Assembly: GCA_025453855.1 (NCBI GenBank)
Contig: JALOPO010000054.1
Coordinates: forward strand, 1-8,536
Length of the DNA: 8,536 bases
Direction of reading: 5' to 3'
Origin: Gemmatimonadaceae bacterium
GTDB taxonomy: Bacteria; Gemmatimonadota; Gemmatimonadetes; Gemmatimonadales; Gemmatimonadaceae
Position numbers and translations under genes: made by a program. Under the pieces are notes generated by a model, which was not told where the DNA came from, searched no databases, and worked only from the letters and a program-made list of their open reading frames with translations. This document shows positions 1-6,475 of this stretch, piece by piece (positions within the stretch are counted from its first letter, which is position 1; each line of letters opens with the position of its first letter).

Positions 1-672
1 CGTCGGGTTCACGTGGAAGGTGATCGCGTCGTTCCAGAACTCGGCCGGGATGCAGGGCTTGACCACCTGCTCGATGACCGCCTCGCGGATCTGCGCCTGC
101 GAGACCGACGGCGCGTGCTGGGTGCTCACCACCACCGTGTCCACGCCCACCGGGCGGCCGTCCTCGTAGGCGACGGTGACCTGGCTCTTGGCGTCCGGGC
201 GCAGCCACGAGAGCGTCCCCGCCTTGCGGAGGTCGGCGAGGCGGTGCGTGATGCGGTGCGCGAGCGTGACGGGGAGCGGCATGAGCTCCGGCGTCTCGTC
301 GCAGGCATAGCCGAACATCATCCCCTGGTCGCCGGCGCCGCCCGTGTCCACGCCCTGGGCGATGTCGGGCGACTGCTTGTCGATGGCGCTCACGACGGCG
401 CAGGTGCGCCCGTCGATGCCGTACTCGGGGTTGTCGTAGCCGATGCCGGTGATCGTCCGGCGCACGAGCGCCGGGAGGTCGATCCAGGCCGAGGTCGTGA
501 TCTCGCCGGCGACGACGGCGAGGCCGGTCGTGACGAGCGTCTCGCAGGCGACGCGGGCGCGCGGGTCCTCGGCGAGGATGGCGTCGAGCACCGCGTCGGA
601 AATCGCATCCGCGACCTTGTCGGGATGCCCTTCGGTCACCGACTCCGACGTGAAGAGATGGCGAGCAGCCAC
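1..672 (-). CDS. metK: S-adenosylmethionine synthetase (methionine adenosyltransferase), N-terminal part, runs off window
   Basis: Makes S-adenosylmethionine from methionine and ATP in the cytoplasm. The 224 visible codons translate without interruption from a GTG at 672-670 and leave the window in frame; the family is usually about 380-400 residues, so the C-terminal 40 % is missing. Seen directly: TSESVTEGHPDK at residues 8-19, the ATP/methionine-binding signature with His16, and GAGDQGMMFGYA at residues 112-123, the second family signature. GTG is chosen because the protein then begins MAARHLFTSES, as family members do, and no ATG or better start lies upstream in this frame. No Shine-Dalgarno sequence precedes it, which is odd for a highly expressed gene. 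It follows ptsI after 37 bases; a perfect AT-rich palindrome lies in that gap, suggesting its own regulation rather than simple read-through. Family assignment is very secure. Confidence 0.97.
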   Translation of the reverse strand, partial: MAARHLFTSESVTEGHPDKVADAISDAVLDAILAEDPRARVACETLVTTGLAVVAGEITTSAWIDLPALVRRTITGIGYDNPEYGIDGRTCAVVSAIDKQSPDIAQGVDTGGAGDQGMMFGYACDETPELMPLPVTLAHRITHRLADLRKAGTLSWLRPDAKSQVTVAYEDGRPVGVDTVVVSTQHAPSVSQAQIREAVIEQVVKPCIPAEFWNDAITFHVNPT

Positions 673-696
673 AGGGGATCGGGGTGGAAGTAAAGG

Positions 697-714
697 TATA
701 AAGAAGTCTTTATA
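697..714. promoter_or_regulatory. 18-bp perfect AT-rich palindrome, candidate metK operator (and possible promoter region)
   Basis: Reads TATAAAGA-AG-TCTTTATA on the plus strand: two 8-base half sites around a 2-base centre, 15 of 18 bases A or T, inside a surround of about 70 % GC. It covers the ptsI stop codon (710-712) and ends 24 bases before the metK start. On the minus strand TATAAA (714-709) or TATACC (700-695) could serve as a -10 box, but no convincing -35 is visible at the right distance. The 8-2-8 dyad form is typical of dimeric repressors, for example ArsR-family proteins; SahR, an ArsR-family regulator, is known to control methionine-cycle genes in some Proteobacteria. Assignment to any specific regulator is inference. 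A terminator role is unlikely because the stem is AU-rich and no U tract follows. Confidence 0.55.
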
Positions 715-2515
715 TGGCTCCGGCGCGAGGGAACATATCCACCTGATCCGGGCCGAGCAAGCCGAGTTCGGCCGGTGAGAGGTCGCTGGCGGCGGCCCGC
801 AGGAGGCGGCGGACGACACGCTCCGCCTCGCCCGCCGTCCCGGCGGCGAGCGCCGCCTCGGCCGCGGCGATGGCAGCCGAGGCCGGGATCGCGCGCAGGA
901 TCCGCTTGAGGAGCGGGACGGCGCGCGGGCTGACGCTCAGGTGGCGGATGCCGAGCCCCACGAGGACGAACGCCATGAGCGGGTTCGACCCCATCTCGCC
1001 GCAGACCGACGTCTCGAGGCCGCCCCGCGCCCCCATCTCGACGGTGCGCTGGATGAGGCGCAGCACCGCCGGGTGCAGCGGCGTGAAGCGCTCGGCGAGG
1101 TTCACGTTGCCGCGATCGACGGCCAGCGTGTACTGCACCAGGTCGTTCGTCCCGATGCTGAAGAAGTCGGCGTCCTGCACGAAGGTATCGGCGGCGACGG
1201 CGGCGGCCGGCGTCTCGATCATCACGCCCACGGGGACGTTGGCGCGGAAGTCGGCGCCGCGCTGCTGCAGCGCGCGCACCGCATCGGCGAGCAGCGCACG
1301 CACCTCGCGCACCTCGTCGACGCTGACCACGAGCGGGAGGAGGATGCGCACGTCGCCGTGCACCGCGGCGCGGAGCAGCGCACGCAGCTGCACGCCGAAG
1401 AGGTCCGGCTGGTCGAGGCACATGCGGATCGCACGCCAGCCGAGGAAGGGATTGGGCTCCGTCGGGAAGCCGCCCACGGGGAGCTTGTCGCCGCCGATGT
1501 CGAAGGTGCGGATCACCACCGGCTTGCCGGCGAAGGCGCGCACCACGCGCGCGTAGGCACGGTACTGCTCGTCCTCGTCGGGCATGCCGGTGCGGCCGAG
1601 CACCATGAACTCGGTGCGCATGAGCCCCACGCCGTCGGCGCCGCTCTCGGCGGCCAGCTCGCTCTCCTCGGGGATGTCGACGTTCACGCGCAGCACGATG
1701 CGCGTGCCGTCGGCGAGCTGCGCGGGGACGTTGGCCTGCGCGCGCAGCTCGGCCTCGAGCGCCGCCGCCTGCTGCGCGCGCACGAGGAAGGCGTCGACCT
1801 CCTCGTCGCTCGGGTTGACGACCAGCACGCCGCGCGCGCCGTCGAGCACCGCCCGTTCCGTTCCCGCGAGGCGCGCGGTGGCATCGCGCAGCCCGACCAC
1901 CGCGGGGATGCCGAGCGAGCGCGCGAGGATCGCCACGTGGCTGGTGCTCGTCCCCTCGTCGGTGGCGAGCCCCGCGATCGCCTCGCGATCGAGCTGCACC
2001 GTGAGCGACGGCGTGAGGTCGTGCGTGACGATGATCGCGTTCGTCCCCTTGGGGACCGAGACGGGATCGCGATCGGGGAGCTCGAGGAGGAGCGAGAGGA
2101 CGCGGATGTGCAGGTCGGTGAGGTCGCCCACGCGCTCGCGGAGCATCGGCTGCGGCGCGCGCTCGAAGCGCCGCTTCCACTCCAGCATCACGAGGTCGAA
2201 GGCGTGCTCGGCGCCGCGACGATCGCGGATGAAGCCCTCCACCTCGCCCACCAGCGACCGGTCGGCGAGCATCTCCTGCTGCACCTCGAAGATCGCGGCC
2301 TCCTGCGGCCCGGCGTGCTGCGCGGTGCGCTCGGCCACGAGCGCGAGGCGCTGGCGCGCCGCCTCGAGCGCGCGGCGCCAGCGCGCGAGCTCCGCCTCCA
2401 CGTCGGCGTCGGACACGAAGCGCGGCGCGACCTCCGGCACCTCCCACCGCAGCAGGTAGACCGGCCCGGCCACGATCCCGCCCGAGGCGGGGAGCCCGCG
2501 CAGCACGCGCTCCAT
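710..2515 (-). CDS. ptsI: Phosphoenolpyruvate-protein phosphotransferase (PTS Enzyme I)
   Basis: First enzyme of the phosphotransferase system: it autophosphorylates from phosphoenolpyruvate and passes the phosphate to HPr in the cytoplasm. The 601-residue protein has the expected order: N-terminal HPr-binding/phosphohistidine half, then the PEP-binding TIM barrel. Visible residues: active-site His193 in TSHVAILARSLGIPAVVG; PEP-binding Arg300 in GVGLMRTEF and Arg336 in VIRTFDIGGDK; SIGTNDLVQYTLAVDR at 453-468; catalytic Cys505 in SVCGEMGSNP. E. coli EI is 575 residues; the surplus is mostly a tail of about 25-30 residues ending PDQVDMFPRAGAI, which I do not recognise. The ATG at 2515 directly abuts the ptsH stop (TGAATG), with a GGGGAG ribosome-binding sequence at 2525-2530 within ptsH. 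Its stop codon lies in the palindrome preceding metK. Identity is certain. Confidence 0.97.
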   Translation of the reverse strand: MERVLRGLPASGGIVAGPVYLLRWEVPEVAPRFVSDADVEAELARWRRALEAARQRLALVAERTAQHAGPQEAAIFEVQQEMLADRSLVGEVEGFIRDRRGAEHAFDLVMLEWKRRFERAPQPMLRERVGDLTDLHIRVLSLLLELPDRDPVSVPKGTNAIIVTHDLTPSLTVQLDREAIAGLATDEGTSTSHVAILARSLGIPAVVGLRDATARLAGTERAVLDGARGVLVVNPSDEEVDAFLVRAQQAAALEAELRAQANVPAQLADGTRIVLRVNVDIPEESELAAESGADGVGLMRTEFMVLGRTGMPDEDEQYRAYARVVRAFAGKPVVIRTFDIGGDKLPVGGFPTEPNPFLGWRAIRMCLDQPDLFGVQLRALLRAAVHGDVRILLPLVVSVDEVREVRALLADAVRALQQRGADFRANVPVGVMIETPAAAVAADTFVQDADFFSIGTNDLVQYTLAVDRGNVNLAERFTPLHPAVLRLIQRTVEMGARGGLETSVCGEMGSNPLMAFVLVGLGIRHLSVSPRAVPLLKRILRAIPASAAIAAAEAALAAGTAGEAERVVRRLLRAAASDLSPAELGLLGPDQVDMFPRAGAI

Positions 2516-2785
2516 TCAGCTGCTCTCCCCGAACCGTGCCGCCACCAGGTGCGCGAGCGCATCGAGCGCCGCGTCGGCATCCGGGCCATCGGCGCTGATG
2601 CGGATCTGCGCCCCGCACTCGGCGGCGAGCATCATGACGCCCATGATGCTCTTGCCGTTCACCGACATGTCGTCACGCTCGATGGTGATCGCCGCCTGGA
2701 AGCGCGCGGCGGTCTTGACCAGCTCCGCGGCCGGGCGGGCGTGCAGGCCGTTGCGGTTGAGGATCTCGACGGTGCGCTCAGGCAT
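2516..2785 (-). CDS. ptsH: Phosphocarrier protein HPr
   Basis: Small cytoplasmic phosphocarrier of 89 residues, the usual family length, relaying phosphate from Enzyme I to EIIA. His15 sits in the catalytic NGLHARPAAELVK segment. Ser46 sits in VNGKSIMGVMML, the regulatory site phosphorylated by HPr kinase, which is encoded five genes upstream in the same block; this favours a protein used for both transport and signalling. The ATG at 2785-2783 is chosen because it gives a canonical N terminus; longer upstream versions only read through the out-of-frame end of EIID. The start overlaps the EIID stop by 8 bases (ATGCCTGA), and no Shine-Dalgarno is seen before it, so translation probably depends on coupling to EIID. 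It abuts ptsI. Confidence 0.96.
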   Translation of the reverse strand: MPERTVEILNRNGLHARPAAELVKTAARFQAAITIERDDMSVNGKSIMGVMMLAAECGAQIRISADGPDADAALDALAHLVAARFGESS

Positions 2786-3593
2786 GGCGGACGAGGAGGA
2801 AGGCGAGTGCGGCGACGGCGACGACGAGGGCGATGCGCCACCCCTCGACCCGGCCGTGGAGGTACACGAGCACGCCGGCGCCACCGAGGGCGACGGCGAC
2901 CGCGATGGCGCTCGCGGCGAGCGAATCGCCGACGAGGCGCGCGATCACGAGCGGGACGGCGACGCCCGACAGGAACGTGCCGAGTCGCGCCAGGCGCGTG
3001 GGTCCCTCGCGCAGCAGCGGATGGGCGAGCGACTGCGCCACGCCGAGCCCCGCGCGCCAGCCGCGCTCGAGCCCCCAGAGGCGGAGGGCGACGTGCGCCA
3101 CGTTGAAGAGCAGCAGGAAGGCGAGCACGCAGCCCGGCGCGCCGACGCCGAGCCCGAAGAGCACGAGCGCGAACCAGCTCGCGGTCGGGAGCAGCCCCAC
3201 CCAGACGAGGCGATCGCCGACGCTGCCGAGCGGGCCGCAGAGCGCGGTGCGGAAGCGTTCGATGCGCGCCGGCGGCTGCCCTTCGAGCTCCGCGCGTGCG
3301 AGCGCCCCGACGGCGATGGCCGCGAGGTACGGATGCGCGTTGAAGTACTGCGACTGCCGCGCGAGCGCGGCGCGATACGCCTCCCCGCCCTGCCCGCCCG
3401 GGAGCAGGCGCAGCGCCGGCTCCACGCAGAAGCCGATGCCGCTCCCCATGAGCACCTCGTAGTTCCACGAGGCCTGGATGGCGAAGAGGCGGATCACGAT
3501 GCGCAGCCGCGTCGCGAGCGGCAGCGGGGGCGCGGCCACGCCGACGAGCGACGCGGGGGTGACGTGCGGCTGCGGATGCGACAGGCTGCTCAT
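2778..3593 (-). CDS. PTS mannose/fructose/sorbose family IID component
   Basis: Membrane subunit that pairs with EIIC to form the sugar channel of a mannose-family PTS. Length 271 residues is normal for the family. Visible family features: SWNYEVLMGSGIGFCVEPAL near residues 42-61, matching the WNYE...G.....PAL block; YFNAHPYLAAIAVGALA at 83-99, matching the conserved (N)xHPY segment; CGPLGSVGDRLVWVGLLP at 119-136, matching GPL.G.GD...W...P; then hydrophobic stretches near 138-170, 205-221, 227-245 and 253-269. The GD motif reads GDRLVW where many members have GDPLFW or GDSLFW. The start is the ATG at 3593, 7 bases after the EIIC stop; the same frame is open further upstream but only over EIIC. 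It overlaps ptsH by 8 bases. Substrate cannot be told from sequence. Confidence 0.93.
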   Translation of the reverse strand: MSSLSHPQPHVTPASLVGVAAPPLPLATRLRIVIRLFAIQASWNYEVLMGSGIGFCVEPALRLLPGGQGGEAYRAALARQSQYFNAHPYLAAIAVGALARAELEGQPPARIERFRTALCGPLGSVGDRLVWVGLLPTASWFALVLFGLGVGAPGCVLAFLLLFNVAHVALRLWGLERGWRAGLGVAQSLAHPLLREGPTRLARLGTFLSGVAVPLVIARLVGDSLAASAIAVAVALGGAGVLVYLHGRVEGWRIALVVAVAALAFLLVRHA

Positions 3594-3600
3594 GCGCCGC

Positions 3601-4293
3601 TCACCGCGCGAGCAGGTAGACGAGCGCCAGCCCGACCACGAGCCCCGCCGCACCCCACGGCTGCGTGCGTGGCGTGGAGTGGTACATCTTCCACGCCGCC
3701 CCACCGGCCACCGCACCACCGAGGCCGGCCAGCACCGGCACCACCCACGCCGCGTGCGGCTCGGGCTGCGGCGCGAGCCAGCGTGCGAGCGGGAGCGCGA
3801 CCGCGCTTCCCGCGAGCGCGATGAGGGCGGCGCGCGCGAGGTCGGCGGTCGCACCGGCGACCTGCAGTCCCATGACCGTGCGCGCCGAACCGCGCGCCAG
3901 TGCCTCGAGCCGATGCGAGGCCAGGCGTGCGTTCCACTCGCGGAGCTTGACCATCGTCCAGCCGCCGAAGGCGGCGAGCGCGAGCCCGATCGGGATCGCC
4001 ACGCAGAGTGCGAGCGGGAGCTCGCCCGCGCGCGAGCCGGCGGCGGCCGCCGCGCCCGCCACCACCGACGACGACCCCCACTCCGGATAGCGCGATGCGC
4101 CGAACGGGAGCGTCTCGCTCGCGAAGAGCTCGAGCACCGCCCCGCAGACGAGCCCCGCCACCGCGTCGCCGAGGAGCGCACCGGCGATCGTGCACGCCAC
4201 GAGCGGCCGCGAGAGCGCCGCCTGCGGGAAGCTCACCACGTCGAGCCCGCAGATCGCGCCCACCATCGCCAGCACCAGCAGCTCGGCGATCAC
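3601..4293 (-). CDS. PTS mannose/fructose/sorbose family IIC component
   Basis: Polytopic inner-membrane protein expected to form the sugar-translocating unit with EIID. The 230-residue product is hydrophobic along most of its length, with probable membrane segments near 3-20, 30-56, 74-90, 94-112, 150-170, 182-199 and 213-229. The block GALLGDAVAGLVCGAVLEL (38-56) matches the family's conserved GD...G...GA.LEL segment. The next block, LPFGASRYPEWGSS, departs from the usual IGA..PPDP-type sequence. It is somewhat shorter than typical members (about 240-270). The start is a GTG at 4293 that overlaps the EIIB stop (GTGA). Assignment rests on the LEL block, hydrophobicity and position between EIIB and EIID; the family is secure, the substrate unknown. 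Confidence 0.9.
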   Translation of the reverse strand: MIAELLVLAMVGAICGLDVVSFPQAALSRPLVACTIAGALLGDAVAGLVCGAVLELFASETLPFGASRYPEWGSSSVVAGAAAAAGSRAGELPLALCVAIPIGLALAAFGGWTMVKLREWNARLASHRLEALARGSARTVMGLQVAGATADLARAALIALAGSAVALPLARWLAPQPEPHAAWVVPVLAGLGGAVAGGAAWKMYHSTPRTQPWGAAGLVVGLALVYLLAR

Positions 4294-4781
4294 GCCGACG
4301 TCGCCCCGGCGAGGAGTTCCGCGAGCGGGACGGGGCGCGCCGACGGGAGGTCCTGCGCGGTGATCTCGACACCGCGCCCGGCCAGCGCGCGCAGCGCCTG
4401 CTCCTCGTCATCGGCGAGGAAGACGTAGCGCAGCCGCTGGTGCCGCCCCGGCTTGTGATGGATGCCGCCGAGATTCACGCGGCGGATCGCGGGGAGCTCG
4501 GCGCAGAGGCGCGCCATGGTGTCGATGTCGCCGGTGAGGAGCATCGCGTGGCGCGCGTCGGCCACGAAGGTCGCGTGCTGCGCCACGGCGTCGGCGACGG
4601 TGCAGAAGACCACCGTCATGTCGGGCGGGACGCCCATGCGGTAGAGATCCTGCTCCCACTCGCTCCCCGCGACCTCGTCGTCCACGAGCACGATCACGCG
4701 CAGCTCGAGCGGCTGCCCCCATCCCACGACCACCTGGCCGTGGATGAGGCGATCGTCGATGCGATGCAGGTCGAGCGGCAT
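4290..4781 (-). CDS. PTS mannose/fructose/sorbose family IIB component
   Basis: Cytoplasmic phosphotransfer subunit, 163 residues, the normal size for a free-standing mannose-family IIB domain. It starts MPLDLHRIDDRLIHGQVVVGW; RIDDRLIHGQV is the family signature and His14 is the phosphorylated residue, receiving phosphate from EIIA and passing it to sugar bound by EIIC/EIID. The later block RRVNLGGIHHKPG (101-112) corresponds to the conserved N.GG.H segment. The ATG at 4781 shares one base with the EIIA stop (TGATG) and has GGGAG at 4788-4792 in front of it. Separate EIIA and EIIB genes contrast with the fused IIAB of the E. coli mannose system. Identity is very secure; the sugar is unknown. 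Confidence 0.95.
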   Translation of the reverse strand: MPLDLHRIDDRLIHGQVVVGWGQPLELRVIVLVDDEVAGSEWEQDLYRMGVPPDMTVVFCTVADAVAQHATFVADARHAMLLTGDIDTMARLCAELPAIRRVNLGGIHHKPGRHQRLRYVFLADDEEQALRALAGRGVEITAQDLPSARPVPLAELLAGATSA

Positions 4782-5173
4782 CAGGCGCTCCCGCCGGTGA
4801 CCATGATGGCGAGCTTCGCCCGGTCGGCCGCGTCGCGCGCGGCGATCGCCGGGGGCGCGTCGCTGAAGGCGAAGTCGAGGAGCAGCGGGAGGCTCGTGCC
4901 GGTGATCACGACCAGCTCCGGGGTGGTGCGCTGGAGGCGCCGGGCCGCCATGGTGGTGGAGCCGGCGGGGAGATCGGTGAAGATCACGCGCACGCCCTGC
5001 GCGAGCCAGCCGCCGAGGGCGGCCTCGATGCCGGCGGTGTCGAGCCCCTCGTTGCTGACCACGGCGAAGTGGGCCGCCTCGCCGGCGATGGCGCGGGCGG
5101 CGCCCACGATCCCGGCGGCGAAGCCCGCGTGCCCGAGGACGACGGCGCGCGGCACGCCGACGGGGTCACTCAT
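4781..5173 (-). CDS. PTS mannose-family IIA component
   Basis: Cytoplasmic subunit of 130 residues that takes phosphate from HPr. The active-site His15 lies in AVVLGHAGFAAGIV; FTDLPAGSTTMAARR (65-79) matches the family block TDL.GGSP..A with the conserved aspartate at 67, and TGTSLPLLLDFAF (91-103) matches the G.NLPML.E block. The first four-fifths of the protein thus agree with a complete EIIA-Man domain. The ATG at 5173 overlaps the hprK stop by 8 bases (ATGAGTGA) and AGGAAG at 5177-5182 gives a ribosome-binding site. An isolated EIIA of this type can be purely regulatory, as in many Deltaproteobacteria, but here EIIB, EIIC and EIID follow at once, so a transport role is more likely. Confidence 0.94.
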   Translation of the reverse strand: MSDPVGVPRAVVLGHAGFAAGIVGAARAIAGEAAHFAVVSNEGLDTAGIEAALGGWLAQGVRVIFTDLPAGSTTMAARRLQRTTPELVVITGTSLPLLLDFAFSDAPPAIAARDAADRAKLAIMVTGGSA

Positions 5174-6158
5174 CGTCTTCCTGCAGGTAGCGCTGCACCT
5201 CCGCGCGCGGCCGCGCGCTCCCGTCGCGGGCGCGCATGTGCTGCTTGAGCCGCTCGTTGAACGCCTCGGCCGCGTTCACGCCGGAGTAGCGCAGGAGGTG
5301 GTTCATGGCCACGACCTCGAGGATCACCGTGATGTTCTTGCCCGGCACGAGCGGCACGCGGATGCGCGGCACCTGCACGCCGAGGATCTCGGTGTGCTCG
5401 AGGTCGAGCCCCGTGCGATCGACGTGCGCGTCGCCGCGCCAGAGCTCGAGCTCCACGACGACCTCGATGCGCTTCTGCTGGCGCACGGCGCGCACGCCGA
5501 AGAGCGCCTGGATGTCGACCAGCCCGACGCCGCGGATCTCCATGTAGTGGCGCTGCAACTCGTGGCTCTTGCCGATCAGCACGTCGGAACCGCGCCGCAT
5601 GGCGATCACCACGTCGTCGGCGACGAAGCGGTGGCCGCGCTCCACGAGGTCGAGCACGCACTCGCTCTTGCCGATGCCGCTCTGTCCCTGCAGCAGGAGC
5701 CCGACGCCGTAGACGTCGGCGAGCGAGCCGTGGAGCGTGGTGCGCGGCGCGAACTCGTCCTCCATGGCGGGCTTGATCCGCTGGTAGAACTCGTTCGTCT
5801 TGAGCGGGCTGCGGAAGAGCGGCATCGAGGCCTGCGCCGCCAGCTCGAGCAGGTCGGGCGAGGGCTCGAGCGCCTTGGTGATGAAGCAGCAGGGGAGCGG
5901 GAGCGCGAAGAAGAGGCGCAGCACCTCGCGCCGCCGCGCCGCCGGGAGCGAGGCGAGGTAGCTGATCTCGGTCTCGCCCAGCACCTGGCAGCGGTCGGGG
6001 ACGAAGCGCTCGACGTACCCAGCGAGAACGAGCCCGGGGCTGGACACCTCCGGGCTCGTCACAGGGCGGTCGAGGCCCGTCGCCTCGCCGATGGGTTCCA
6101 GTTGCAGCGCGTCCTTGAGCCGCTCGAAGAGGCGGCCCACGGAGAGCACGGTCGTCAC
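5166..6158 (-). CDS. hprK: HPr kinase/phosphorylase
   Basis: Bifunctional enzyme that phosphorylates HPr on Ser46 and removes that phosphate, linking metabolic state to PTS activity. The 330-residue protein has the N-terminal regulatory domain (about 1-130) and the C-terminal kinase domain. Visible in the latter: LHG with His143; Walker A GQSGIGKS at 158-165; ADD at 180-182; the family signature MEIRGVGLVDIQALFG at 206-221; and VPLVPGKNITVILEVVAMN at 268-286, corresponding to the conserved C-terminal P...PGRN block. Length is near the family norm (about 310-330). The start is a GTG at 6158 that overlaps the hpf stop (GTGA) with GAGG just in front; a second GTG three codons on is possible. The presence of Ser46 in the HPr of the same block supports an active kinase. 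Confidence 0.96.
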   Translation of the reverse strand: MTTVLSVGRLFERLKDALQLEPIGEATGLDRPVTSPEVSSPGLVLAGYVERFVPDRCQVLGETEISYLASLPAARRREVLRLFFALPLPCCFITKALEPSPDLLELAAQASMPLFRSPLKTNEFYQRIKPAMEDEFAPRTTLHGSLADVYGVGLLLQGQSGIGKSECVLDLVERGHRFVADDVVIAMRRGSDVLIGKSHELQRHYMEIRGVGLVDIQALFGVRAVRQQKRIEVVVELELWRGDAHVDRTGLDLEHTEILGVQVPRIRVPLVPGKNITVILEVVAMNHLLRYSGVNAAEAFNERLKQHMRARDGSARPRAEVQRYLQEDDE

Positions 6159-6475
6159 GCGCCTCGTGGGAGGAGGGTGGCGGCACGCACGCGCGTGCGT
6201 TGCGGGACCTTCTTGGGGACCTGCGCCTGCAATCGGAGCAGCGCGTCCTTCAGCGCCGCGGCCTGCGAGCGCGAGTTGCCTTCGGCCACCAGGTTCCGCA
6301 CGCGCGGGGCGTGCAGCACGATCTCGACGCGGCGGGTCGGACCGTCATGCTCGAAGCGGACGACGGCATCCACGGCGCGCTGGAGCCGACGGGCGACCTT
6401 GCGCACGGTGCGCTCGGCTCGCTCACGAAGCACTGCGGGAATCGTCGCGTTGTGCGCGTGAAAGATGATCTCCAC
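6155..6475 (-). CDS. hpf: Ribosome hibernation-promoting factor, short form (HPF/RaiA/YfiA family)
   Basis: Binds the small ribosomal subunit and inactivates ribosomes in slow growth or stationary phase (known for the family). From the GTG at 6475 the product is 106 residues: one S30AE domain starting MEIIFHAHNATIPAVLRERA, with the basic helix ERTVRKVARRLQRAVD and the segment RVEIVLHAPRVRNLVAEG, followed by a basic tail (VPKKVPQRTRVRAATLLPRGA). The GTG is chosen because a perfect AGGAGG lies 8 bases upstream and the domain begins right there; the open frame further upstream lies over the glycosyltransferase gene. The C-terminal dimerisation domain of long HPF is absent. The start lies 53 bases inside the preceding gene, and the stop overlaps hprK. 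An hpf next to PTS regulatory genes recalls the rpoN-hpf-ptsN clusters of Proteobacteria. Confidence 0.88.
   Translation of the reverse strand: MEIIFHAHNATIPAVLRERAERTVRKVARRLQRAVDAVVRFEHDGPTRRVEIVLHAPRVRNLVAEGNSRSQAAALKDALLRLQAQVPKKVPQRTRVRAATLLPRGA

Noticed and set aside
697..714. Palindrome as a rho-independent terminator after ptsI
   Set aside because: The stem is almost all A/U with a 2-base centre, cannot form a stable RNA hairpin and has no following U tract; an operator fits better.
673..800. SAM-sensing riboswitch before metK
   Set aside because: The gap is only 37 bases and the sequence upstream is ptsI coding; I saw no paired elements resembling a SAM riboswitch.
636..2618. 660-codon minus-strand frame spanning ptsI
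   Set aside because: Same strand but a different frame from ptsI, whose translation carries every EI motif; this frame is Arg/Ala-rich and featureless.
2516..2884. Longer ptsH with a 33-residue N-terminal extension
   Set aside because: The extension is out-of-frame EIID sequence; the ATG at 2785 gives a standard 89-residue HPr with His15 and Ser46 at the expected positions.
941..3106. 721-codon open frame on the plus strand
   Set aside because: It is antisense to ptsI, ptsH and part of EIID, which are certain. The translation is Arg/His/Asp/Glu/Ala-rich low complexity, as GC-rich antisense frames give, with no family motif.
4008..6461. 817-codon open frame on the plus strand
   Set aside because: Antisense to EIIC, EIIB, EIIA, hprK and hpf; compositionally skewed and without domain features. 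Long stop-free antisense frames are expected at this GC content.
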